A DNA stretch of 64,000 nucleotides from assembly GCF_900184995.1 (NCBI RefSeq), contig NZ_LT860099.1, forward strand, positions 124,001 to 188,000, given 5' to 3'. Below, piece after piece: positions 15,535 through 24,365 of this stretch. Within the stretch, counting starts at the first letter, position 1. Each line of letters begins with the position of its first letter. Under the pieces are notes generated by a model. It did not search any database. It was not told the origin of the DNA and worked only from the letters and a program-made list of their open reading frames with translations. A program made the position numbers and the translations under genes. This DNA comes from Konateibacter massiliensis. GTDB lineage: Bacteria; Bacillota; Clostridia; Lachnospirales; Lachnospiraceae.

Positions 15535-16859
15535 TGGACGCGCTCAGAAATACACCGGGCTGGAACTATGCGATTGCGTATTGTCTGGCGGTGTTGATGT
15601 ATATTCAGCTAAACCCGAAGCGGATGCCCCTCTATAAGAGGCTTGGAGTTCAGGCACTTTTTTGTACCGCCATCATTACCTTTATGGTTTTTACGGACGG
15701 GCTGCCAGTCTATCTGTTTGTGCCGTGTATGCTGTGTTCCATATTGCTGATGTATCTGTTTATCTATGTCTGCTGTGATGTGTCGGCAATGAAAACGGGA
15801 TATATTTTGGCGAGAGCGTTTATTTTAGGTGAGTTTGCGGCATCCCTTGAATGGCAGCTCTACTATTACAGTGTCAGCAGTCTTTATCTTCCAGGGCGTG
15901 TAATTTACCGTATTATTTTTATGCTGTTTCTCCATGCCATCGTGTTTGGACTCATGTATTTTTTAGAAAAGAAATACGAGAAGAGGGCAGAGAACAATAT
16001 ATTGCAGGTAAAATACCGAGACGTTTTATGCGTGGTGAGCATCAGTGTCGCGGTTTTTGCTATCAGTAATTTGAGCTATGTGTTTGGGGCAGGACCTTTC
16101 AGCAGCCAGTTTACGTCAGAAATTTTTATTATCAGGACGCTGGTGGATGCAGGAGGGCTGATTCTTTTATTTACCTATCATTTGCTGCTTCAGGAATCCC
16201 AGTTGAAGATGCACATGGATGCACTGGAAAACATGCTTCATATGCAGTACAACAACTATCAGATATCGCAGGAGAGTATTGCGATGGTGAATCAGAAATA
16301 TCATGATTTAAAGCATCAGATTGCGCTTCTTCGGACAGAAATTGCTTCCACGGAAAAGCTGGAATACTTAGACCAGATGGAGCGGGATATCAAGGCATAC
16401 GAGGCACAGAACAAAACAGGAAACAAGGTACTTGACACTGTGTTGACCGGAAAAAGTCTTCTCTGTCAGAGAAAAGGCATCAGTCTGACCTGCGTTGCAG
16501 ACGGCGAGGCGCTTGACTTTATGCATGCTATGGATATCAGCTCTTTGTTTGGAAATGCACTTGATAATGCAATTGAGAGTGTGAAGAAGATTCAGGATAA
16601 GGAGAAGAGACTGATTCATGTATCGGTTTCGAGGCAGAAGGACTTTTTGAGAATCAAGGTGGAAAACTGCTACGAAGGTGATATTGTCTTTGAAAATGGG
16701 CTTCCCGCCACGACAAAGAAAGAAAAGCAGTTTCATGGATATGGCTTAAAGAGTATACAAAATACAGCAAAGAAGTATCACGGTTCCGTAAAAATCCATT
16801 TGGACAAGGGATGGTTTGAACTGCGTATATTGATACCTTTGAATGAGATAGAGCAGTGA
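15534..16859 (+). CDS. Sensor histidine kinase with GHKL ATPase domain (AgrC-like)
   Basis: The 441-residue protein has about six membrane segments in residues 10-220. A coiled dimerisation region follows, carrying the probable phospho-histidine in NQKYHDLKHQ. A GHKL ATPase domain completes it, with N box LFGNALDNAIESV and G box HGYGLKSIQNTAKKYHG. This is the architecture of AgrC-type quorum or peptide sensors (HPK10). It overlaps the regulator gene by one base, so the pair is translationally coupled. A strong bidirectional terminator follows. The ligand is unknown. Confidence 0.85.
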   Translation: MDALRNTPGWNYAIAYCLAVLMYIQLNPKRMPLYKRLGVQALFCTAIITFMVFTDGLPVYLFVPCMLCSILLMYLFIYVCCDVSAMKTGYILARAFILGEFAASLEWQLYYYSVSSLYLPGRVIYRIIFMLFLHAIVFGLMYFLEKKYEKRAENNILQVKYRDVLCVVSISVAVFAISNLSYVFGAGPFSSQFTSEIFIIRTLVDAGGLILLFTYHLLLQESQLKMHMDALENMLHMQYNNYQISQESIAMVNQKYHDLKHQIALLRTEIASTEKLEYLDQMERDIKAYEAQNKTGNKVLDTVLTGKSLLCQRKGISLTCVADGEALDFMHAMDISSLFGNALDNAIESVKKIQDKEKRLIHVSVSRQKDFLRIKVENCYEGDIVFENGLPATTKKEKQFHGYGLKSIQNTAKKYHGSVKIHLDKGWFELRILIPLNEIEQ

Positions 16860-16890
16860 GGTGCTCACTGCAAGAAAGTGTGCATATAAA

Positions 16891-16923
16891 AAGAGGCTGA
16901 AAAGAAAATCTTTTCAGCCTCTT
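16891..16923. terminator. Bidirectional terminator between the kinase and cold-shock genes
   Basis: A perfect 13-base stem, AAGAGGCTGAAAA (16891-16903) with TTTTCAGCCTCTT (16911-16923). It serves the plus-strand kinase gene. On the minus strand the flanking A run becomes a T tract for the cold-shock gene. Confidence 0.85.
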
Positions 16924-16939
16924 ATCCGTTTCAACCGAA

Positions 16940-17143
16940 TTAAGCTATTGTTACGTTAACAGCCTGTGGTCCACGGTTTCCGTCAACAACGTCAAAAGAA
17001 ACTTTAGCGCCTTCTTCTAATGTCTTGAATCCTTCAGAAACGATACCTGTGAAGTGTACGAATACGTCTTCTCCACCTTCGTCGTTTGTGATAAATCCAA
17101 ATCCTTTTGTTGAGTTAAACCATTTAACTGTACCTTTGTTCAT
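16940..17143 (-). CDS. Cold-shock protein (CspA/CspB family)
   Basis: This is a 67-residue single cold-shock domain. It has the RNA-binding motifs RNP1 (KGFGFI) and RNP2 (DVFVHF), and the start GTVKWFN is typical. Such proteins bind single-stranded RNA and act as RNA chaperones during cold or growth shifts. AGGAGGT precedes the start on the minus strand. A consensus promoter lies about 137 bases upstream, leaving a long untranslated leader, which is usual for cold-shock genes. Confidence 0.95.
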   Translation of the reverse strand: MNKGTVKWFNSTKGFGFITNDEGGEDVFVHFTGIVSEGFKTLEEGAKVSFDVVDGNRGPQAVNVTIA

Positions 17144-17279
17144 GAAAAGATACCTCCTAATAATATAATATCGTATTCCATAATTGCTATTAAAAAATCA
17201 CATGCTTTCGTAAATCATGAATCAATTAATGACTTACAAAAACATGTGAAATCAAAATTCATTATAAATACTATTTCAT

Positions 17280-17308
17280 ATTATAATCGCAAAGTGGAAA
17301 TATGTCAA
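17280..17308 (-). promoter_or_regulatory. Consensus sigma-A promoter and long leader of the cold-shock gene
   Basis: Read on the minus strand: TTGACA (17308-17303), a 17-base spacer and TATAAT (17285-17280), a perfect consensus. The leader of about 130 bases down to 17144 holds a possible stem built on CACATG/CATGTG arms near 17197 and 17245. Long structured leaders control csp translation at low temperature in other bacteria. Confidence 0.85.
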
Positions 17309-17543
17309 GGTAAAATGCCCTAAAGTTTATCTATTATCAGACGAATTGTTGTATTTTTGCATACAGTATACTATTTTAAAACAATCTAAAAAGAGGAGAT
17401 GAAGATAAATAAAAAGAGGGTTGTGCATAATGCTTAAAATAAAGTGGTATTTTACTTGAAATAAAAGGTAAAATTGTGCAAAGTAAATAAAAAACATTAT
17501 TCTGAAATAAAAAATAGATTAATGAAAAGACTTTTTTACAGGA
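17309..17543. other. AT-rich intergenic region before the IS30 element
   Basis: This 235-base gap is very AT-rich. A GAGGAG followed by ATG near 17399 opens only a 12-codon frame, and I see no domain or strong hairpin. Before IS insertion it was probably the upstream region of the glycoside operon. Confidence 0.5.
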
Positions 17544-17556
17544 TAATATATCTGAA
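17544..17556 (+). repeat. Left 13-bp target-site duplication of the IS30 element
   Basis: TAATATATCTGAA here is identical to 19279-19291. The two copies abut the outer ends of the element's imperfect terminal repeats exactly, as expected for a target duplication. Confidence 0.8.
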
Positions 17557-17707
17557 CCTCAATTGTAAAATAACTTTCCCGTCTGAAAGGGAAAGTTAGG
17601 TACAAATATTTGAAAATAGAATAGAGAAATTCGTGTTACAAAAAGGCAGGGCGCAGTCCCTGCCTTTCGTGATATATTGAACTTAGCCGGTGGAGAAAGG
17701 AGACACT

Positions 17708-19012
17708 ATGGCTAAGTTTTTATCTTATGAGGATCGTTTGGAGATTGAAAGTGGACTGAAGGAGGATATGACTTTTACCGAGATAGGCAAGAAGCTAGGG
17801 AGGGACAGAACTACTATTACAAAAGAAGTCCGCAACTATGGAGTAGAGCAATGTAGTGGATATTCAGTCTATCCCCATAATGTATGCAAGTATCGAAAAG
17901 GATGCAAAAGAAAAAAAGTGTGTGGAACAAATGAATGTAAGCATCCAATGATAACCACATGCAGACAGTGTGAGCGTCTGTGTAACAGGTATTGTGAACA
18001 GTTTGAGGAAGAAGTATGTACCAGCAGATTTAAAGCCCCCTATGTATGTAATGGATGCAGTGAAGTGAAGAAGTGTACGCTGACGAAGACAATCTACGAC
18101 GCATTGGAAGCCCATCGTCAGGCATCTGAGAAGATTGCGGAATCAAGAAGTGGGATTCTTTCCACGGAAGGAGAAATTGCCAGACTGAATGAAATCCTGG
18201 TTCCGCTGATCAAACAAGGACAGTCTATACATCAGATTTATTTAAATAATAAGGATGAGCTGATGTGCAGCGAGAAGACTTTATACAATTACATAGATGG
18301 AAGTCTGTTTGATGTGAGGAACATTGATCTCCCACGGAAAGTAAAGTATCGTCCACGTTATAAAAAAGCAGAACTGAAGGTAGACAGAGGCTGTCGTGTG
18401 GGAAGAAACTATCACGATTATGAGGTGTATATGGAGCAGCATCCTGATACAGCAGTGACCCAGATGGATTCTGTGATAGGAAGCAAAGGTGGAAAGGTTC
18501 TGCTCACGGTATTCTTTGTAGAAACATCCTTGATGCTTGCATTCCTAAGAGAGGCCAATACCTCTAAGTCAGTAATCGATATTTATGATGAACTATATCA
18601 TAGGCTGGGAGGACAGGACTTTCGAAAGTTGTTCCCAATCATTTTGACAGACAACGGAAGTGAATTTTCTAATCCAAAGAGTATAGAGTATGGGCCGGAT
18701 GAAAAAGGATTTCAAAGAACCAGAATCTATTATTGCAATCCAAGTGCACCCTATCAGAAAGCGGAAATAGAGGTAGGGCATGAATTCATAAGAAGGGTAT
18801 TGCCAAAGGGAAAAAGCTTTGATGAACTGATGCAGGAGGATATCAATCGGATGATGAATCATATCAATTCCTATAGAAGGAAAAAGCTGAATGGGAAAAG
18901 TCCGTATGAAGCATTCTGTTTTTATTATGGAAAAGACCTGGCTGATAAATTAGGATGCCAAGAGGTTGCTGCCAACAGCATCAATCTAACCCCAGGTCTT
19001 TTGAAAAAGTAG
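17708..19012 (+). CDS. IS30-family transposase
   Basis: The 434-residue product has an N-terminal helix-turn-helix (LSYEDRLEIESGLKE...IGKKLGRDRTTITKEV), which is the IS30 signature. A cysteine-rich region near residues 55-125 could bind zinc. The DDE catalytic core has aspartates in TQMDSVIG and ILTDNGSEF and the glutamate in KAEIEVGHEFIRR. The reading frame is complete. ATG 17708 follows AAAGGAGAC at a proper distance. Long variants with the Cys-rich insert are common in Firmicutes. The transposase binds the terminal repeats and moves the element. Confidence 0.93.
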   Translation: MAKFLSYEDRLEIESGLKEDMTFTEIGKKLGRDRTTITKEVRNYGVEQCSGYSVYPHNVCKYRKGCKRKKVCGTNECKHPMITTCRQCERLCNRYCEQFEEEVCTSRFKAPYVCNGCSEVKKCTLTKTIYDALEAHRQASEKIAESRSGILSTEGEIARLNEILVPLIKQGQSIHQIYLNNKDELMCSEKTLYNYIDGSLFDVRNIDLPRKVKYRPRYKKAELKVDRGCRVGRNYHDYEVYMEQHPDTAVTQMDSVIGSKGGKVLLTVFFVETSLMLAFLREANTSKSVIDIYDELYHRLGGQDFRKLFPIILTDNGSEFSNPKSIEYGPDEKGFQRTRIYYCNPSAPYQKAEIEVGHEFIRRVLPKGKSFDELMQEDINRMMNHINSYRRKKLNGKSPYEAFCFYYGKDLADKLGCQEVAANSINLTPGLLKK

Positions 19013-19252
19013 CAAGATAATCTGAACATGAAACCACCGGATGGAACGAAAAGACAGATACCAGCAGACGTGAATTTCGGAGTACAAAATTTGTAAGCCA
19101 AAAGTGACGTCCGGTTTTTGTGCGTCAAAATCATCCTGTTACCAGAGATTATACCATGAAAAGCAATAGAAAAACGGGAAAGTCATAACAATTGTGGAAT
19201 TTCGGGTTCAAAATTTGAAGGTTACTTTCAAAATGTGAATCTCGTTTACAAA
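19013..19252 (+). other. Non-coding 3' part of the IS30 element
   Basis: After the transposase stop, 240 bases carry no credible gene. They contain the internal copy of the terminal core (19171-19183) and a small TGACG/CGTCA inverted repeat near 19104-19129. They are part of the element, not of the neighbouring operon. Confidence 0.55.
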
Positions 19253-19278
19253 ACGGGAAAGTGGAGTTACATTCAACC

Positions 19279-19291
19279 TAATATATCTGAA
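19279..19291 (+). repeat. Right 13-bp target-site duplication of the IS30 element
   Basis: Second copy of TAATATATCTGAA, directly next to the right terminal repeat. About 115 bases separate it from the first gene of the glycoside operon. Confidence 0.8.
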
Positions 19292-19407
19292 ATGTATAAA
19301 AACAATTCTCCGATTGCGTTTGAAAAATGACCGTTCACGTTTTTTATGATCCGAATAATTTGAAAAATGCTATGATGATCACATGATACAAAAAGAAAGG
19401 AATTGCA

Positions 19408-21807
19408 ATGCCAATGAAACGGATTGATTTTAACGAAAACTGGACTTATAAGCATTTGGGTGACACCACAATAGGAAAAGCTGTCACGATACCGCATGAC
19501 GCGATGCTTTTTGAGAAGCGGAGTGCCAAGAGCGCAGGAGGGATTAATACCGGCTGGTTTGAGGGGTATGATTATGCTTATGAAAAAGAATTTCACGTTC
19601 CATTCGACTACCAGAATAAAAATATCGTCTTTGAATTCGAGGGGGTATACCGCAATGCAGAGGTGTACTTAAATGGAGAGAAGGCGGCATTTCGACCATA
19701 TGGATATACAAATTTTTATATTGAAGCAAATTCTTTCCTAAAATATGGAGAAGTAAATCAGATACAGGTAATTGCCCGCAATGCAGATCAGCCAAACAGC
19801 CGTTGGTATTCCGGCGCAGGAATTTACCGTCCGGTATGGATGCATGTTGCAGAAAAAGAGCATATTCTTCTAAACGGAGTCAAAATACACACGGTAAGCG
19901 CTCATCCGGCAATTATTGAGGTGAGCGTGGAGACGACAGGAAAAGGACCGGTAAGAATTGAAATACCGGAGGCAGATGTGAAAGCGGAGCAGGAAGCGAA
20001 CCGCAAGGCTGTTTTTCAGTTGGAAATACCGGACGGTAAGCTGTGGAGTGTGGCAAATCCCAACCTTTACACCTGTAAAGTTACATACAAAGATGACACG
20101 GTAACGGAGACCTTTGGAATACGTTCTCTGGAATGGAATGCGAAAAAAGGACTTCTGATTAACGGAAAAAGAGAGATACTAAGGGGTGCTTGTATTCATC
20201 ATGACAATGGAGTTTTGGGAGCCTGCTGTTATGCGGAGGCGGAAGAGCGGAAAATTAGAATTTTGAAAGAAAACGGCTATAATGCCATCCGTTCTGCACA
20301 CAATCCTTGCTCCAAGGCGCTTTTGGATGCCTGCGACCGTCTGGGAATGCTTGTGATGGATGAGTTTGTGGATGTCTGGTATATTCACAAAACGGAATAT
20401 GACTATGTAAATTATTTTGCAGAGTGGTGGCAGCAGGATTTAAAGGATATGGTGGAGAAGGATTACAACCACCCAAGTGTCATTCTGTATTCGACAGGAA
20501 ATGAAGTGTCAGAGACGGCAGAGGAACGGGGCATCAAGCTGACAGGCGATATGACGGCATACTTGCATAGCCTTGATTCCACCAGACCGGTCACCTGCGG
20601 AATTAACATTTTCTTTAACCTGTTAAGCTCTCTGGGCTTTGGTGTATATAGTGATAAAAAGGCAAAGAAGGAAGTAAAAAGAGCAGAGGGAAAGAAGAAA
20701 AAGGCAGTCGGCAGCGAATTTTTTAATAACCTGGCAGGAATTTTCGGAAGCAATACGATGAAGCTTGGTGCAACCCTGCATGGCTGTGATGTCAAGACAA
20801 GAGATGCTTTTGCGAACATGGATATCGCAGGCTACAATTACGGAATTTTCCGCTATATAAAGGATTTAAAGAAATATCCGAAGCGCCTTATCTTAGGAAC
20901 CGAAACATTTTGTTCCGATGCATATGATTTTTGGGAGATGGCAAAAAAGCATCCGAGAATCATCGGCGACTTTGTGTGGGCTGGCATGGACTATCTCGGA
21001 GAGGTTGGAGTTGGTTCTTGGGAATATAAGGATTATGCCCCAGAGTTTGATCATCAGGTTGACTGGATGACGGCAGGAAGCGGAAGAATTGATATCACGG
21101 GAAAGCCTTTGGCGGAAGCGGCATATACAAGAACGGCGTTTGAACTTACGGACAAGCCGATTATTGCGGTTCGCCCGGTTAATCACACAAATGAGAAGCA
21201 TTCCCCGTCTGCATGGAAGATGACAAATGCAATTGAGTCATGGTCATGGAGGGGCTGCGAGGGCAAAAAAGCCACTGTCGAGGTATATGCAAGGGCGGCA
21301 AAGATAGAATTGTTAATCAATCAAAAAAAGGTTGGCGTAAAAACGTTGAAAAACGGCTGTCAGGCAATCTTTCACACGACGTATCACAACGGAACGGTTA
21401 CAGCAGTTGCCTACGATGAGAACGATAAAGAAATTTCAAGGGCAGAGCTTGTAACAGCAGAGAAAAAAACAGTATTGAGAGCTATTCCGGAGAAGGACGT
21501 ATTGGAGGCAGGAAAATTAAGCTATATCAGGCTGAAATACATGGATGAAAGCGGAACCGTAAAGCCTCTGATGCGAGGAAGTTTGAAGGTAAGCGTAGAA
21601 AATGGTTCTCTGCTTGGACTTGGAAATGGCTGCCCATATAACAAAAATGGTTATGTGACAGATAAGACGGACACTTATTTTGGGGAAGCACTCGCGGTGG
21701 TAAGGCCAAATGAAAGCGGAGAATTTACCCTTAAGGTGACGGACGGAAAGAACAGTCATGTATGGAAAAGTATGATAAAGGAGAGAAAAGATGCTGAAAA
21801 TCAGTAA
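19408..21807 (+). CDS. Glycoside hydrolase family 2 (beta-galactosidase/beta-glucuronidase-like)
   Basis: The 799-residue product has the GH2 order. A sugar-binding jelly-roll domain at about 1-150 has FEGVYRNAEVYLNGEKAAFRPYG split over the fold. An Ig-like domain follows, then a TIM barrel with acid/base Glu366 in STGNEVSE and nucleophile Glu499 in ILGTETF. C-terminal domains include a DUF4982-like region (SWSWRGCEGKKATVEVYA). There is no signal peptide, so it should act in the cytoplasm on imported oligosaccharides. A lysine-rich insert near residues 415-435 is unusual. The linkage cleaved (beta-galactoside, glucuronide or other) is not certain. The GH78 gene overlaps its end by 17 bases. 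Confidence 0.85.
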   Translation: MPMKRIDFNENWTYKHLGDTTIGKAVTIPHDAMLFEKRSAKSAGGINTGWFEGYDYAYEKEFHVPFDYQNKNIVFEFEGVYRNAEVYLNGEKAAFRPYGYTNFYIEANSFLKYGEVNQIQVIARNADQPNSRWYSGAGIYRPVWMHVAEKEHILLNGVKIHTVSAHPAIIEVSVETTGKGPVRIEIPEADVKAEQEANRKAVFQLEIPDGKLWSVANPNLYTCKVTYKDDTVTETFGIRSLEWNAKKGLLINGKREILRGACIHHDNGVLGACCYAEAEERKIRILKENGYNAIRSAHNPCSKALLDACDRLGMLVMDEFVDVWYIHKTEYDYVNYFAEWWQQDLKDMVEKDYNHPSVILYSTGNEVSETAEERGIKLTGDMTAYLHSLDSTRPVTCGINIFFNLLSSLGFGVYSDKKAKKEVKRAEGKKKKAVGSEFFNNLAGIFGSNTMKLGATLHGCDVKTRDAFANMDIAGYNYGIFRYIKDLKKYPKRLILGTETFCSDAYDFWEMAKKHPRIIGDFVWAGMDYLGEVGVGSWEYKDYAPEFDHQVDWMTAGSGRIDITGKPLAEAAYTRTAFELTDKPIIAVRPVNHTNEKHSPSAWKMTNAIESWSWRGCEGKKATVEVYARAAKIELLINQKKVGVKTLKNGCQAIFHTTYHNGTVTAVAYDENDKEISRAELVTAEKKTVLRAIPEKDVLEAGKLSYIRLKYMDESGTVKPLMRGSLKVSVENGSLLGLGNGCPYNKNGYVTDKTDTYFGEALAVVRPNESGEFTLKVTDGKNSHVWKSMIKERKDAENQ

Positions 21808-24337
21808 GTTTACAGTAGAAAATCTGACCAGAGAATGTGTGACAGACAACAAAGCACCCCGCTTCTCCTTTTCCTTGGAAAGTGACAGAAACGGTGCGCT
21901 GCTGCAAAATGCTGTTTTGTCAGTGGGCGATTGGAGTGTGGAAACTAAATCACAGATTGCAGTGCCATATACAGGAAAGGATTTAAAGCCATTTACAAGC
22001 TACACGGCAAATTTGGAGGTAATAGACGATGCAAATGAGAGAGCAAGCGCAAGTATGTCCTTTGAGACCGGGCGGCTTGACACTCCATGGAGTGCACAGT
22101 GGATTACAGATGGCTCCTATCATTTCAGAGAGCCGAAGGTGTCTCCGAAAACGATGACTTTTAAAAAGGAGATAGCCTGTAAAAAGCAAATTGCAAGTGC
22201 AAGGCTGTACGCAACGGCACTCGGCATATACGAATTGATTTTAAACGGCGAAAAGGTAGGCGAGGATTATTTTGCGCCAGGCTTTACCTCCTATAAGAAT
22301 CAGCTTCAGTACCAAACCTACGATATCACAAAGCAGCTTAAGGAAAGCAATGAATTGATGGCTGTTGTGGGCGGCGGCTGGGCGGTAGGCTCCTTCACCT
22401 ATAAGAGAAGAAACCGCGTTTATGCAAAAAGACAGGCACTTCTCTGTGAAATACGTATTTTGTATACAGACGGCACGGAAGAGATAATCGGAACCGACGA
22501 GAGCTGGCAGGTGACAAAAGAGGGCAATTATCTAGACACCGAGTTTTACAACGGCGAAATCTATGATGCCACAATCGATATGAAGCAGGTTTCTTGGCAA
22601 TCAGCATCGATTGAGAAGGTGAAGATAAAGCCCGAGCTTTTGGCACAATACGGCTTGCCGGTTCGTGCAAAAGAGGAATTTTTGCCAAAATCCAGCTACC
22701 GTGCAAAAAGCGGTATGATAATTTACGATTTTGGGCAAAATTTTGCAGGCGTTATCAAGGCGAAGATAAAGGGAAAAAAAGAACAAAAGATTGTCTTTCA
22801 ACATGCGGAAATACTCATGAACGGCGAGCTTTTCACCGAACCGCTTCGAACGGCAAAGCAGGAGGCGGTCTACATATGTGAGGATGGAGAACAGATTTAC
22901 TCCCCACGCATGACCTATATGGGCTTCCAATATGTCGGTGTTACAGGCATTGACGAGGAGAGCTTGGAGCTGTCTGCGATTGCTTTGTATTCTGATATCG
23001 AGGATAACGGAGACTTTTCTTGTTCAAATGATATGATAAACCAGCTTCAAAGCAACATTCGCTGGGGTGCAAAATCAAATTTTGTGGATATTCCGACAGA
23101 CTGTCCGCAGCGCGATGAGAGAATGGGCTGGACAGGAGATATTGCCCTGTTTTCCCCGACTGCTGCCTATAATTTTAACATGACCCGTTTTCTGGAAAAA
23201 TGGTTAAAGGATGTCAAGGCAGAGCAGACCTTCGGGGGAGGAATTCCGGTGACGGTGCCGTTGGTCAGAGTGCCGTTCCAGTGGGAGATTATGATACCGA
23301 TGGCGGTGGACCACTGGGGTGATGCATGTATTTTGGTGCCTTGGGCAGAGTACAGGGCAAATGGTGACAAGGGAATTCTGGAAGAGATGTATCCGACTAT
23401 GAAGCGTTACATGAAGGCATGCGAATTCTGGGCAGGATTGTTTTCCTTTGGGAAACACAAAAGAATATGGAAATTACTTCACCATTACGGCGACTGGTGT
23501 GCACCCGAGACAGGGCTCTGGGGCTGGATGGGAAGAGGAAAATGGACGGCAACGGCATGTATGGCCAATTCCAGTGCTATTTTGGCAGAGATTGCAAATC
23601 TTTTGGGAAAGAAAGCGGACGAAGCCTATTATAGGGAACTGAGCAGACAGACAGCCGAGGCATACCGAACGCTTCTGATGAAAGAGGACTGTACGGTGAA
23701 AAATGAGTTTCAGACAGCCTATGTTCTTCCGCTTTATTATAAGATGCTTTCCTCAGAGGACAGAAAAAAGACAGCAGATAATTTGGTAAGACTGATCAAA
23801 GAAAAGAATTATCACATAGCAACCGGTTTTCCGGGAACACCGTATGTATTGTTTGCCTTGGCAGACAACGGCTATGCAGACGATGCCTATAAAATGCTTT
23901 TGACCGATACCTGTCCGTCATGGCTCTTTGAGGTAAAAGCAGGAGCCACCACGATATGGGAGCGCTGGGATGCCCTTCGTGAGGACGGCACAAGTAATAC
24001 CGGAGCAGAGGACGGCACAGGCGGCATGGTATCCTTCAACCATTATGCAAGCGGTGCGGTAGGAGACTTTTTATACCGCAGAATTGCAGGAATTGAGGCG
24101 ACAGATGGCGGTTATCGGACATTTCGGATAGCGCCTCTTATTGGAGGAGATTTGACATGGGCAAAGGGCCGGGTGATGACTCCTTATGGAAAAATTACAA
24201 GTGAATGGAAGCGTGAGAATGACAAATTTTTTATTCAGGTGGAGGTTCCGATGGGAACAACCTGTGAGCTGACACTTCCAAAGAGTGAAATCATAACACT
24301 TGGCAGCGGAAGCTATTCTTTTGAACAGGATTTATAA
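21791..24337 (+). CDS. Alpha-L-rhamnosidase, glycoside hydrolase family 78
   Basis: The 848-residue protein has the bacterial alpha-L-rhamnosidase layout. An N-terminal fibronectin-like domain is followed by jelly-roll domains with GIYELILNGEKVGEDYFAPG and YDFGQNFAGV. The (alpha/alpha)6 barrel carries the signature DIPTDCPQRDERMGWTGD, which holds acidic catalytic residues. The C-terminal domain includes AGIEATDGGYRTFRIAP. It removes terminal alpha-L-rhamnose from glycans or plant glycosides by inversion. There is no signal peptide, so it is cytoplasmic. The start ATG 21791 lies inside the GH2 gene with GGAG before it, implying coupled translation. Confidence 0.92.
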   Translation: MLKISKFTVENLTRECVTDNKAPRFSFSLESDRNGALLQNAVLSVGDWSVETKSQIAVPYTGKDLKPFTSYTANLEVIDDANERASASMSFETGRLDTPWSAQWITDGSYHFREPKVSPKTMTFKKEIACKKQIASARLYATALGIYELILNGEKVGEDYFAPGFTSYKNQLQYQTYDITKQLKESNELMAVVGGGWAVGSFTYKRRNRVYAKRQALLCEIRILYTDGTEEIIGTDESWQVTKEGNYLDTEFYNGEIYDATIDMKQVSWQSASIEKVKIKPELLAQYGLPVRAKEEFLPKSSYRAKSGMIIYDFGQNFAGVIKAKIKGKKEQKIVFQHAEILMNGELFTEPLRTAKQEAVYICEDGEQIYSPRMTYMGFQYVGVTGIDEESLELSAIALYSDIEDNGDFSCSNDMINQLQSNIRWGAKSNFVDIPTDCPQRDERMGWTGDIALFSPTAAYNFNMTRFLEKWLKDVKAEQTFGGGIPVTVPLVRVPFQWEIMIPMAVDHWGDACILVPWAEYRANGDKGILEEMYPTMKRYMKACEFWAGLFSFGKHKRIWKLLHHYGDWCAPETGLWGWMGRGKWTATACMANSSAILAEIANLLGKKADEAYYRELSRQTAEAYRTLLMKEDCTVKNEFQTAYVLPLYYKMLSSEDRKKTADNLVRLIKEKNYHIATGFPGTPYVLFALADNGYADDAYKMLLTDTCPSWLFEVKAGATTIWERWDALREDGTSNTGAEDGTGGMVSFNHYASGAVGDFLYRRIAGIEATDGGYRTFRIAPLIGGDLTWAKGRVMTPYGKITSEWKRENDKFFIQVEVPMGTTCELTLPKSEIITLGSGSYSFEQDL

Positions 24338-24365
24338 GGAAATTGCTATGAAAGGAATTAAATAA

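Larger units (their letters stand above)
17557..19278 (+). mobile_element. Complete IS30-family insertion sequence (1722 bp)
   Basis: The element carries one IS30-type transposase gene. Its ends are 26-base imperfect inverted repeats (17557-17582 and 19253-19278) matching at 17 of 26 positions, including a shared inner core ACTTTCCCGT. Further copies of the core lie inside. GGGAAAGTT (17589-17597) mirrors the left core, and AAAACGGGAAAGT occurs at 19171-19183 as well as at the right end, perhaps as subterminal transposase sites. The element is flanked by a 13-bp direct repeat. It sits between the cold-shock promoter and the glycoside operon. Confidence 0.88.

Noticed and set aside
17396-17434. 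Twelve-codon frame with GAGGAG upstream before the IS30 element
   Set aside because: It is too short, has no similarity to anything known and lies in AT-rich spacer; it could be a chance start.
20463-20819. Minus-strand frame opposite the GH2 gene
   Set aside because: It covers the GH2 catalytic region and has no ribosome site or family signature.
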